Source: Paraescarpia echinospica (Eukaryota; Annelida; Polychaeta; Sabellida; Siboglinidae). From it: a stretch of 64,000 nucleotides of DNA. The translations under genes and the position numbers were made by a program. The stretch covers positions 6,471,656 through 6,535,655 of the forward strand of contig CM034543.1 in NCBI GenBank assembly GCA_020002185.1. Direction: 5' to 3'. Shown here piece after piece: positions 1 to 12,200 of this stretch (its first letter is position 1; every line of letters starts with the position of its first letter). The notes under the pieces were generated by a model. That model was not told where the DNA came from, did not search any database, and saw only the letters and a program-made list of their open reading frames with translations.

Positions 1-324
1 GTTACTGTGCAATGTGTTGATATGTCGGTGTTAGGCAAACAGTTTAGTAATTGTCATAAACATATAATTGAAAGGAGTCTTATTACACACATGACGACAG
101 TAGCAACTCAACGATGCGTCTTCTTAACAACAATACTCTCGAATAATATAATTGCATACATGAGATACCACACGAAGAATATTTTTATTTCAAATACAAT
201 AAAATGCAACAACTACATTGTGTATTTAGCTGAGTTTCTTGGCGCTAATCTAGAGCAATTTGAGGAGTAATTAGACATAGTCGCCCGACTCCTAACTCGC
301 TCTCTCGCCCTCTCGCTCCCCCAG

Positions 325-440
325 ACCACACCCTATCGCACCCTAACCAAAGACCCCCTGACCACACCCTATCGCACCCAAACCAAAGCCCCACTGACAA
401 CACCCTATCGCACCATAACCAAAGAGCCCCCTCACAACAC
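325..440. repeat. 36-bp minisatellite, about 3 copies
   Basis: The phrase ACACCCTATCGCACC recurs at about 325, 361 and 397, giving a 36-bp period with a few substitutions per unit. No coding role is visible. Confidence 0.75.
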
Positions 441-1392
441 CGCGCAGTGGAATTACATGAGTATACGAATATGCCATCACGAATACTGAGTACTCTAGTC
501 AACTAGATCTCAGATAAGTGGAATAAATTTCATTATATGCACGACACGTGTACGGGTTAAGAAGACAATAGTAACAGATAGTTTATTACTCGTAGGAACA
601 TGTCTCAGTCACTCATTCCATACAGCCTAAAGCCGATACAACAACTCACAAGTGAAGTATGCGATACATGGAAAGCATCAGTCATGTGACTATATTAACT
701 GTGTAATGACTGGTTTCACGGTGCATCACAACTGCAGATAAGTTTGTGCGAGAAGAATTCGTAAAACCGAAATATCTCCAATACTCCGTCTTTGTTGAAT
801 TACGCTTCGCGCGAACACACACGCACGAAGTCACGAACGTACACACAAACACACACGCGCGCCCACACACACACCTTTATGCTTATTCGTTTGTAATTAA
901 ATATTTAAAGTTGAAACAGTGTTTACAGTCAGTTCTTCCATCTTGCCTGTCTCTACAAACCCTCCGATGTCGAGCTGATAACCGTGAGCGCTGGTATACC
1001 GCAAGAGGGTGTTGGCAACTGACATCAAAGGCGAGTATGTCTAAACATATTGATGAAAAGAACATTCTGAATTTCAACTGCAAGTCTTACTTATGAATGG
1101 AACATTTCCTGATTTTGTTTGAAAGAGAATGTATTGTGTGCGTAGCTTTGGAATACATTCTTGGAATAAAACATGTTGTGACTGTGTTATCTAGCCACAG
1201 CTGTGAGCTGGACCAACTGGTGCGATGTATCGTTAGCTAACTAAATAACTAAAGAGAAGTAATCTCTACACGAACCGAGCAAACCATTTAAGCAAAGACA
1301 AGTTTTATGGTTTATTTTTTATATTTCCAAGAGAGCGACTGTAATGTCTTAATAGGAGTCACTGACCCCTTTAATATAAATGACATGGTTGT

Positions 1393-1393
<1 letters not shown>
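441..1393. other. no gene recognised
   Basis: Unique-looking sequence with a short CA-rich patch near 840-880. The small open frames on both strands overlap each other and resemble no family I know. Confidence 0.5.
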
Positions 1394-1431
<38 letters not shown>

Positions 1432-1460
1432 GTGCATATATATATATATATATATATATG
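1394..1460. repeat. (TA)n microsatellite
   Basis: Two TA runs separated by a short TGTATATGTGCATA interruption. Confidence 0.9.
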
Positions 1461-1514
1461 CACACTTATAGTTTAAGTTAATTAACTGATATTGTATATA
1501 CACTGTATTTGGGG

Positions 1515-1547
1515 GTCTAAATAAAACATTCTTATTCTTGTTCTTGT
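1515..1547 (+). mobile_element. possible retroelement 3' tail
   Basis: An AATAAA-type signal (TCTAAATAAAAC) is followed directly by TTCTTAT/TTCTTGT repeats running into the gap. Polyadenylation signal plus short 3' repeats is the usual end of a non-LTR element or SINE, but no body upstream was recognised. Confidence 0.25.
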
Positions 1548-2547
1548 NNNNNNNNNNNNNNNNNNNNNNNNNNNNNNNNNNNNNNNNNNNNNNNNNNNNN
1601 NNNNNNNNNNNNNNNNNNNNNNNNNNNNNNNNNNNNNNNNNNNNNNNNNNNNNNNNNNNNNNNNNNNNNNNNNNNNNNNNNNNNNNNNNNNNNNNNNNNN
1701 NNNNNNNNNNNNNNNNNNNNNNNNNNNNNNNNNNNNNNNNNNNNNNNNNNNNNNNNNNNNNNNNNNNNNNNNNNNNNNNNNNNNNNNNNNNNNNNNNNNN
1801 NNNNNNNNNNNNNNNNNNNNNNNNNNNNNNNNNNNNNNNNNNNNNNNNNNNNNNNNNNNNNNNNNNNNNNNNNNNNNNNNNNNNNNNNNNNNNNNNNNNN
1901 NNNNNNNNNNNNNNNNNNNNNNNNNNNNNNNNNNNNNNNNNNNNNNNNNNNNNNNNNNNNNNNNNNNNNNNNNNNNNNNNNNNNNNNNNNNNNNNNNNNN
2001 NNNNNNNNNNNNNNNNNNNNNNNNNNNNNNNNNNNNNNNNNNNNNNNNNNNNNNNNNNNNNNNNNNNNNNNNNNNNNNNNNNNNNNNNNNNNNNNNNNNN
2101 NNNNNNNNNNNNNNNNNNNNNNNNNNNNNNNNNNNNNNNNNNNNNNNNNNNNNNNNNNNNNNNNNNNNNNNNNNNNNNNNNNNNNNNNNNNNNNNNNNNN
2201 NNNNNNNNNNNNNNNNNNNNNNNNNNNNNNNNNNNNNNNNNNNNNNNNNNNNNNNNNNNNNNNNNNNNNNNNNNNNNNNNNNNNNNNNNNNNNNNNNNNN
2301 NNNNNNNNNNNNNNNNNNNNNNNNNNNNNNNNNNNNNNNNNNNNNNNNNNNNNNNNNNNNNNNNNNNNNNNNNNNNNNNNNNNNNNNNNNNNNNNNNNNN
2401 NNNNNNNNNNNNNNNNNNNNNNNNNNNNNNNNNNNNNNNNNNNNNNNNNNNNNNNNNNNNNNNNNNNNNNNNNNNNNNNNNNNNNNNNNNNNNNNNNNNN
2501 NNNNNNNNNNNNNNNNNNNNNNNNNNNNNNNNNNNNNNNNNNNNNNN
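1548..2547. other. assembly gap of exactly 1,000 N
   Basis: All bases are N. The round length is typical of a scaffolding placeholder. The right edge lies inside the 9-bp array, so the true array is probably longer than shown. Confidence 0.99.
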
Positions 2548-4983
2548 AACTACAGCAACTACAGCAACTACAGCAACTACAGCAACCACAGCAACCACAG
2601 CAACTACAGCAACTACAGCAACCACACCAACTACAGCAACTACAGCAACCACAGCAACCACAGCAACCACAGCAACTATAGCAACTACAGCAACCACAGC
2701 AACTACAGCAACCACAGCAACTACAGCAACTACAACAACTACAGCAACTACAACAACTACAGCAACTACAGCAACTACAGCAACTACAGCAACTACAACA
2801 GCTACAGCAACTACAACAACCACAGCAACTACAACAACTACAACAACTATAGCAACTACAGCAACTACAGCAACTACAGCAACTACAGCAACCACATCAA
2901 CTACAGCAACCACAGCAACCACAGCAACCACAGCAACTACAGCAACTACAGCAACCACATCAACTACAGCAACCACAGCAACTACAGCAACCACAGCAAC
3001 TACAGCAACTACAGCTTTTACAGCAACCACAGCAACTACAGAAACTACTGAAACTACAGCAACCACAGCAACCACAGCAACTACAGCAACTACAGCAACT
3101 ACAGCAACCACAGCAACTACAGCAACTACAGCAACCACAGCAACCACAGCAACTACAACAATCACAGCAACCACAGCAACTACAGCAACTACAACAACTA
3201 CAGCAAAAACAACAATTACAGCAACTACAACAACTACAGCAACTACAGCAACTACAGCAACGACAGCAACTACAACAACTACAACAACCACAGCAACTAC
3301 AACAAATACAACTACAGCAACTACAACAACTACAGCAACTACAGCAACTACAGCAACTACAGCAACTACAACAACCACAACAACCACACCAACTACAGCA
3401 ACTACAGCAACCGCAGCAACTACAACAACTACAACAACTACAGCAACTACAACAACCACAGCAACTACGGCAACTACAGCAACTACAGCAACTACAGCAA
3501 CTTCAGCAACTTCAGCAACTACAGCAACCACAGCAACTACTGCAACCACAGCAATTACAGCTACCACAGCAACTACAGCAACCACAGCAACTACAGCAGC
3601 TACAGCAACCACAGCAACTACAGCAACTACAGCAACCACAGCAACTACAGCAACCACAGCAACTACAGCAACTACAGCAAATACAGCAACTTCAGCAACT
3701 ACAGCAACCACAGCAACTACAGCAACCACAGCAACTACAGCTACCACAGCAACTACAGCAACCACAACAACTACAACAGCTACAGCAACCACAGCAACTA
3801 CAGCAACTACAGCAACTACAGCAACCACAGCAACTACAGCAACCACAGCAACTACAGCAACTACAGCAAATACAGCAACTACAGCAATCACAGCAACTAC
3901 AGCAAGCACAGCAACTACAGCAACTACAGCAACCACAGCAACTACAGTAACTACAGCAACCACAGCAACTACAGCAACTACAGCAACCACAGCAACCACA
4001 GCAACTAAGCAACTACAGCAACCACAGCAACTACAGCATCAACAACAACCACAGCGACTACAGCAACTACAGCAACTACAGCAACCACAGCAAATACAGC
4101 AACCACAGCAATTACATCAACTACAGCAACCACAGCAACTACAGTAACTACAGCAACTACAACAACTACAGCAACTACAACAACTACAGCAACTACAACA
4201 ACTACAACAACCACAGCAACTACAACAACTACAGCAACTACAGCAACTACAGCAACCACAGCAACTACAGCAACCACAGCAACTACAGCAACTACAGCAA
4301 CCACAGCAACTACAGTAACTACAGCAACCACAGCAACCACAACAACTACAGCAAACACAGCAACTACAGCAACCACAGCAAGTACAGCAACCACAGCAAC
4401 TACAGCAACTACAACAACTACAGCAACTACAACAACTACAGCAACTACAACAACTACAGCAACTACAACAACTACAACAAACACAGCAACTACAACAACT
4501 ACAGCAACTACAACAACTACAACAACTGTAGCAACTGTAGCAACTACAGCAACTACAGCAAATACAACAACCACAGGAACTACAACAACCACAGCAACTA
4601 CAGCAACCACAGCAACTACAACAACTACAGCAACTACAAAAACTACAGCAACTACAACAACTACAGCAACTACAGCAACTACAGCAACTACAGCAACTAC
4701 AACAAATACAACAACTACAGCAACTACAACAACTACAGCAACTACAGCAACTACAGCAACTACAGCAACCACAGCAACTACAACAACCAAAGCAACCACA
4801 GCAACTACAACAACCACAACAACCACAGCAACTACAACAAACACAACAACTACAGCAACCACAACAACCACAACAACCACAGCAACTACAGCAACCACAA
4901 CAACCACAGCAACCACAGCAACCACAGCAACCACAGCAACCACAGCAACCACAGCAACCACAGCAACCACAGCAACCACAAAA
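2548..4983. repeat. 2.4-kb array of a 9-bp unit (ACTACAGCA)
   Basis: About 270 copies of ACTACAGCA, with common variants ACCACAGCA and ACTACAACA. Neither unit contains a stop in any frame, so long open frames of Thr-Thr-Ala (+ strand) and Val-Val-Ala or Cys-rich repeats (- strand) arise on both strands and should not be read as genes. Rare variants recur 180 bp apart (for example CTACCACAGC at 3561 and 3741), showing block duplication of about 20 units. The left edge is the N gap; the right edge is abrupt at about 4983. Confidence 0.95.
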
Positions 4984-5404
4984 ACTAACGCCGCTGGCGC
5001 TGCCACCACAAGTGTTATAAATGAGATATAGCTTTGAATGTAAAGTGTAATTGAATGTAAAGTGTAAAGCTAATAGCATATTTCATTCATAATTTAAATA
5101 GTTGTGTTTGTTTAATGGGCAAACGAATGCCGTATTGGCTAACAAAGAAAAAAGACGTGTTCTCTATTTGTTGTGCAGCTTACGCAATGCTAGTTAAGAG
5201 GCGTCTCTCCTCTTATCCCGCTAACCGGATTACTCAAGGTTTCATTCAGCCTTCATGAATGAAAAACAGCGCGATACGATTGTACAAACATAACGCTGAA
5301 GTGTTTGTTTGTACAAGGCGTATTGTCGTGACCAGCTCCAAGCGCATCAATTCAAACCCGTGTCAACCTTGAACCTACTGTCGTATAACTAGATTCTCAC
5401 ATTA

Positions 5405-5525
5405 TATAAATACGCACACCCTCACACACACCCTCACACACACGCACACAAGCACACACGCACACACGCACGCACGCACGCACACACGCACACACGCACA
5501 CACGCACACACGCACACACATACAT
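5405..5525. repeat. CA / CACG compound microsatellite
   Basis: Alternating CACACA and CACGCACG units, beginning with three CCCTCACACA-type units. Confidence 0.9.
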
Positions 5526-6930
5526 ATATTGCTGGTAAGACCCTTTACGGTAACATATGGTCTAGTAAGGTTAATCTCAATTAGTTTTGGTTACCCCATG
5601 TCCAAGCATAAACACAATCGATATTAAAATAATCGAGTATAACTTATTTCCGCAACCATTAATTAAGTGTAACTAGATTTGTTTGTCTTCAGGGTTCACG
5701 ATAAAGCAAAACAAATACGTCATTTTAAACTTGGTAGGTGAAACTATAATCATTTGAAAAGGTTCCACAACGGTCCGTTAAACCCATATCGACTATGTCA
5801 CGGGGGGCCATCACTATTGCGTATTCATAAGCACTATTTTAGTCAACACCCGCTCAAGCAAACACTTGAATTTCATGTTTGCACAAATCCAAAACGAAAA
5901 CTCCTTCAGTTAATCCTATCACATTATCAAGTGGGCGATAGTCAATGCAGAATACAATTAAGTATTACTGTTCACACACTAATAAAGAAAATATACAACA
6001 TAATATAAATATTAAGAATATATGCAATTTTGTAAAAAGCTGTCTCGCGAGCTGTCACAGGTGCGCGGAAATGGTGCGGTTGATACACTCGCTAGATACG
6101 TATGATGTCAAACCAGGCTGTCAACGGTGTCGTCTATTTCGACCGACTGACTTGGATGACTCCGCTACTGCCTGGGTCCTGGGATGTAAGGAAACGCGGA
6201 GGACAACCAGGTCATGTCCACGAACAGCAGTCGGCACAGAGCGACTCAACCACCTTCCTTCAAACAGCCGCCCGCCAGACCATCGCTAAGAATTGGAAAT
6301 TAAAAATTTGGAGGTTAAAAGTTGGATTAGTTGGTTTCATTTTCAAATACTTGTGTGTGAAGAAAACAAACACAAACACTCGAACACACGGATACAAAGC
6401 TACACACGGGTCCATTCTAGAATCTAGATAGCATAACACACACGCGTGGTGACATTTGTCGAGTCAGTTGGCGTTCATAAAATCGTTCATGTGGCATCTG
6501 CAGTTTATTGAATTATCATCATCATTGATGGTGATGACGATGATGACATCATCAGAGTTATATGTGAAAATGCTTGCTGTATGTCGACCGCGCTGATGAA
6601 CGCTAGTTTAGGCCAAAACAATTAATCTATGTGGAAATATTAATATGTGAACCAAAACCGCCTATTGTTGAGGGAATTGTGTTTTTCTGTGGTTTGATAT
6701 TGTTGTTATTTAAGTTTCTGGACATCAAGTGTAAATATTAGCCCACGCTCATTTCCGCTGACGCTTGTCACAAACGTGTGATCGTATTTCAGTGATATTT
6801 AGGTGATTGATTGGGTATCTTGCGCTACACACGTGTACACCTCATGTATCAGATCGAACTCTTGGTTTCTGCTCGGATTGGTTAGTTGAACGCCGCCGCC
6901 ACATGCACGCTCGCGCACGCGCACTCGCAA
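5526..6930. other. no gene recognised; short ATC/GAT repeat
   Basis: Unique-looking sequence. An imperfect ATC/GAT trinucleotide patch lies at about 6518-6555. The open frames at 5754-6431 overlap in several frames and show no known domain. Confidence 0.45.
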
Positions 6931-6935
6931 ACACA

Positions 6936-7000
<65 letters not shown>
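6931..7000. repeat. (CA)n microsatellite
   Basis: An almost pure CA run of about 65 bases. Confidence 0.95.
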
Positions 7001-7003
<3 letters not shown>

Positions 7004-7227
7004 GCTGTTGAAAAAGTTTTGCGACTATACATTCTAAATTTTGCTATGAAAAAACAAGGGGTGAGTGAGTGCTGCCCCACAAAAACATATTTACTCTCAT
7101 TATTCAAAGTTAGTAAAATTATACTTACTACTAAAAGGAATGGTGATCACCCAAATGTTTAAAAAAATCAATATTGGGAGCTAAACCACTCGTCTTTGAA
7201 CAAATACATAATAAACATGATATGCCT

Positions 7228-7645
7228 CTTCTTGGTCCGCAATGTGGCTCGCAGTTTGGCCTGCAATTTGGTCCGCACTTTGGTCTGCATTTTGGTCTGC
7301 AGCTTGGTCTGCAGCATGGACTGCAGTTTGGTTTGGAGATTGGTCTGCAGTTTGTCCCGCAGTGCGGTCTGCAGTTTGGTCCGCAGTTTGGGCTGCAGCT
7401 AAGTCCGCAGCTTGGTCTGCAATTTGGTTTACAGTTTAGTCTGCAGTTTGGTATGCAGCGTGGTCCGCCGCCTGCACTGCAGGTTGGTCTGCAGTTTGGT
7501 TTGCAGTTTGGCCTGCATCTTGGTCCGCAATTTGTTCCGCAGTTTGGTCTGCAGCTTGGTCTGAAATTTAGTCTGCAGTTTGGCCCGAAATTTGGTTCGC
7601 AGCTTGGTCCGCAACTTGGTCTGCAACTTGGTTTACAACTTATAT
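7228..7645. repeat. 12-bp minisatellite (TTTGGTCTGCAG)
   Basis: About 34 copies of a 12-bp unit, most carrying the PstI-type hexamer CTGCAG. Since 12 is a multiple of 3 and the unit has no stops, both strands stay open: a Gly-Leu-Gln-Phe repeat on + (7174-7704) and a Cys-Arg-Pro-Asn repeat on - (7131-7673). There is no signal peptide, splice context or known domain, so I treat it as a repeat, not a gene. Confidence 0.9.
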
Positions 7646-8283
7646 TTGATAACTCTAATTGGTCCATAAACAACTGCGCCGCAATATTAGGTGATATCGA
7701 ATGACTAATGCATTACACACTGTATCTATATTGAGTAACATACTCATATATATTTAGGTATACACACTATATAGAGAGCGCACCATCTATCACGATTCGT
7801 TGCTAATAATAAGCAAAGTAAACGGCAGATAATGGACTGTTTCGCCCACCCACTAGGATACGTCATTGTTGCGCGTGTGTAGTTTACTACCAAGATACCC
7901 ACTTCAACAGCCGGACAACAAATCTTCTTCAACAAGCTGTGATTGGATCCTGCGGCAAGCTTGCAGAATAACCACGCTCGTTTTGCTCAAAGTATTACAT
8001 TTCGAAGTTCTTGACATTTTGTTGATTCAGTGAAATATAATTCGTCGTATCTGTGCTACCGATTGTTACTTACGGTGAATGTAGATTTAGTAGACACGCG
8101 GTCATACGGTCATGCTGTAGAACTACCTGCCTGAGAACATGTTTTTATACTTCTGTGTATATATTTATCATAACTATAATGTTTTATGTTTTGTAAGTTC
8201 CGTTGGGTCAACCTCGGATCTGTTAGGTCGTTGGTTCTGTTGGATCTACAGTGGACCTGTTAGGTCATTGGTTTTATTGGGTA

Positions 8284-8450
<167 letters not shown>

Positions 8451-8464
8451 CGCATGTATATACG

Positions 8465-8975
8465 TATTACACACGTATGTATGTACGACATTGTACGTAC
8501 GTACGTATGTACGTACGTATGCATGTATGTATGTATGTATGCATGTATGTATGTATGTATGTATGTATGTATGTTTGCATGTATGTATGTATGTATGCAT
8601 GCATGCATGTATGTATGTATGTATGTATGTATGTATGTATGTATGTATGTATGTATGTATGTATGTATGTATGTATGTATGTATGTATGTATGTATGTAT
8701 GTATGTATGTATGTATGTATGTATGTATGTATGTATGTATGTATGTATGTATATGTATGTATATGTATGTATGTATGCATGTGTCATGTAATGCATGCAT
8801 TCACATCTGTCATGCATGTGTGTGTGTATGTGTATGTATGTATGTATGCTGTATGTATGTAATGTGTCATGCATGTCTGCATGTAGCTATGTATGTATGT
8901 ATGTATGTATGTATGTATGTATGTATGTATGTATGCATGCATGTATGTATGTATGTATGTATGTATGTATGTATG

Positions 8976-9009
<34 letters not shown>

Positions 9010-9060
9010 TGTATGTATGTATGTATATATGTATATATGTATATATACATATATACATAC
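8465..9060. repeat. (ATGT)n tetranucleotide array, about 600 bp
   Basis: Long runs of ATGT with interspersed GCATGC and GTACGTAC variants. All open frames across it are repeat artefacts. Confidence 0.95.
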
Positions 9061-9237
9061 GTGGACGTCAGAGGAAGTGCTGGATGGACAATGTTATGGA
9101 ATGGACGGCCATCTCCGTGCCAGAGCTCCTCGTCACAGCCGTTGAGTCGTTGACAGACAGGAATGGCGGAACATCACGGCTGCAGCGTAACTTAGGTCCC
9201 CCCGACGTCCAAAAACTATGTAAGTAAGTAAGTAATG
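9061..9237 (+). mobile_element. 3' end of a non-LTR retrotransposon (RT C-terminus)
   Basis: In the + frame ending with the stop at about 9225-9227 the sequence reads [15 protein letters not shown], then a SVPELLVTAVESLTDRNG segment. This resembles the C-terminal signature of many LINE reverse-transcriptase polyproteins (a G-R-x-x-x-x-W-x-D-N-x-x-x-W core followed by an arginine-rich repeat). The stop is followed at once by (TAAG)n, a usual 3' tail of such elements. Only the last ~55 codons survive; upstream the frame dissolves into the ATGT array, which may have grown at the truncated 5' edge. The clade is uncertain. Confidence 0.5.
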
Positions 9238-12200
9238 TATGTATGTATATGTAAAGGCTTATTTATTTGAAATTGCATTCCCACACTAACCTTCGGCGGT
9301 CCCTTGCTCTAATGACGACGCTTGCATGCTCCTGTTAACGACTCTGCCCAATGATTTTTGTATGTTGAGCCTCTGAGCTCAGATTCCTGGGGATTTAGGC
9401 GCTGTAGAAGTTTGTCATTATTATTATTATTATTATGTATGCATGTATGCATCGGCCCATTTCTTCTGGCGGTTTCAATTGTGCCATTATATATATAGAT
9501 TACACGCACGGTGGGATCTTGGCCAAGTTGTTCCTTAACCCAAGTTACTTGTGTCTATTTGAGGGCCATTTATAACAAAAATAATGCAAAGCAAAACGGG
9601 AGGCAAATACACCCATTTATTTTGAGCTGCTCATCTCGGGCTCCCTAAGATACCAGCGCAATGGACGTTTTCTAATTGTGTGCTAAAGCTGTTCCTTTTA
9701 CGCGATTGTTTCTTGTGTGAGGAATCCAAGCCGCGATATATCAACACGTGTCACCTTTCGCGACGTGTCACCGGTGAACGCCCTTTCGACTTCAAAGCCA
9801 TCTCTGGCATCAGTCGTAAACACAACGAGGCCATTGGGCTATTTTTAGTCAACGCAAGAATTGGTGCCAGTGGCTTGATAGCAGTGGGCCGACGTGAAAG
9901 ACACGTGGTTAGGGCGTGTTGACCTCAGCCGTATGGCTAGCATTGGATACGGTTTGATGCGCAGAGATATGATCCCTTCCGATCAAATAAAACTTAAAGA
10001 TCCTTTTATTGAACTGCCAGAACTGTTAAATATGGAAGAGTTTATATCTGGTTTAGTTGCGTGCCCTGATTTCATGGCTTACCCAATTTGGCGGCAAAGT
10101 TGTACGGTTTCGGCTTTGTCAACCATCCTTGGCTTTGATTATTATAAAATATGCAGATATAGTATTTACGCTGAACTAAAACATGCATTTGTCCACACCA
10201 TATCAACAAGATGAATACGTGAAGTTGGATAAGTATGTTAACCTGGTACTTTTCAAACTAATAAATCTTGTTTTTCATTGCAATGTGATAGAGTTTCGTA
10301 TGATTTTAAGGTAATGACGAGTTCATTCCAGATATAGGATGGCGCAGCAGAGATGACGTGACGTTGACGTCTACGTTTTGCTATGATGTCACAAGAATGT
10401 TAAGTTGTTATGACATTTTGAATGTAAGTGAGTTTGGTATAGGGTGGGTTTCTATGCTAATTCTGCCGCAACAATAATTGTTTTAAATAAAAACATGAAT
10501 ACGTTAATGACGTCATAATTGTCTTCGTTTTCCTTTTGCACATTATAAGAACGCAAAACGTGATTTACGACCGTACTGGACTCGATACTCGAACGACGTG
10601 AAGGCAGCTTGATGCATTAAGCATGTCGTATGGAGATAACACCCGGCCACCATAGTTTTTCATCGTTTTTTGTAATCTCTATTTCCTAGTTCATATTAAG
10701 GGGTATTTATAAATATAATGTTCAACCAACGCATTTACGCCGTTGTTATGCCGAAGATTATCGGTTCGAATTCATTATGAATAACCGATACTTTTTTCTT
10801 CACTTTTTTATTTTATATTTTCCGTTTTACATGTTATTATATTTTACTACGTAAGAGGATATTGCTAACTAACTTAGTGTTACTCTGCTAAAGTATCGAC
10901 TACTTAGTTGTGTAATGTGGTGGGATTATGAGAACGTGTAACTTTCGCGCCGTAATTGTAGAGTTGCTTAATACTTATAATATATTAAATAAATAATCCA
11001 ATATATTTATAGGTTAGTAAGCACGAATTGCAGCAGGGCCCAGTCACGACACAGCCCCGTGCGAGCGTGGGCGTGGCCTCCTGACATGTACACAGCAACA
11101 TATTGTATGCGCAGTCAAAATATAATTACGCATCAATGTTTTTTATTTATACACTTTATCTAAACAATAAATTACTAACTAATGACATAAGCCGACTACA
11201 AATTCATTTATTAAATCAACTCATTGGCCGTAGGGAACGAAACACAAATCTTAGAAATTTCTTTTATTGTATCAGCGAAGGCCCCCGACCAATAACAACT
11301 AATGTCTGACAGTGCCAAATATCTCCTATATTGTAGACTTTCCTTTGGTAGGTATCTTGTGACATATAAGTCCTTTCTGCTTCGTCCAACCCGCGCCACA
11401 ACCAACAATGCAACAACTCTGCCCTCCAATGATAAGAAAACAACGCATTCTACATATATTTACATGGATCCGGAAATGTGTTATCATGAACAGTGTGTAT
11501 CATGCACACTATAATGTAATTAGGTGTTCGCCGCCAGTTGACAGTCCAGTGGTTTCCTCCGAGTCTTTTCACCACAACCCACTAAAACTTCGATTATTTA
11601 GCGCTATATTATTATGAATAGTTTGGTTATTACAAAACGATGTATGTTTATGTTGGTTAACTAAATAAAACGTGGATACATGACTAGGCGAACGGTGAAA
11701 TGTGATACAAGGGAGTTGTCTGTGCTTGAATATGTTTGTGTCGAGTTGACTTGTCATAGATTGCATAGGTCGAGCAAAGATCAGAGAACAGACGTAATTA
11801 CCGACACAGCGGGCACACCGTGTGAGGCCGTGGCAATAGATGATCAACGCGATCCTGTTGCGTTCAAAATCAATTATAAATTCAAAAAAATTGTTATCAC
11901 CAATAAACAAAAAGAACGCATATTAATTCAATGCAAACATTTTAAATAACATTTTTATATAATTATGAATACACCACGAGGCTATAGACAACTTTAGTAT
12001 CAGACAGGCAGGTCAACAACCACATGTCCAATCGAAATGACGTCGCATGGGATCTACATGAGTTTAGTGTCTGACTGCTTCATATTGCAGAAGCATAGGT
12101 TTAGAAAGCGTAGGAGTGTCATAAGCGCCTTTGCTGATTTAATGCCAGACATCTGGCACACGTTAATCGTGCAGGACAGAACTGATAGTTGAAAATGTAT

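Noticed and set aside
1312..5079. Very long Val-Val-Ala, Thr-Thr-Ala and Cys-Cys-rich open frames across the 9-bp array
   Set aside because: They arise because the 9-bp unit has no stop in any frame; both strands and several frames are open, and part of the span is N.
9680..10214. Two overlapping + frames as a possible small gene pair
   Set aside because: No domain, splice signal or family resemblance; the overlap in two frames is typical of chance.
11569..11949. Overlapping + and - frames of 89-113 codons
   Set aside because: Mutually overlapping on opposite strands, unremarkable composition, no motif.
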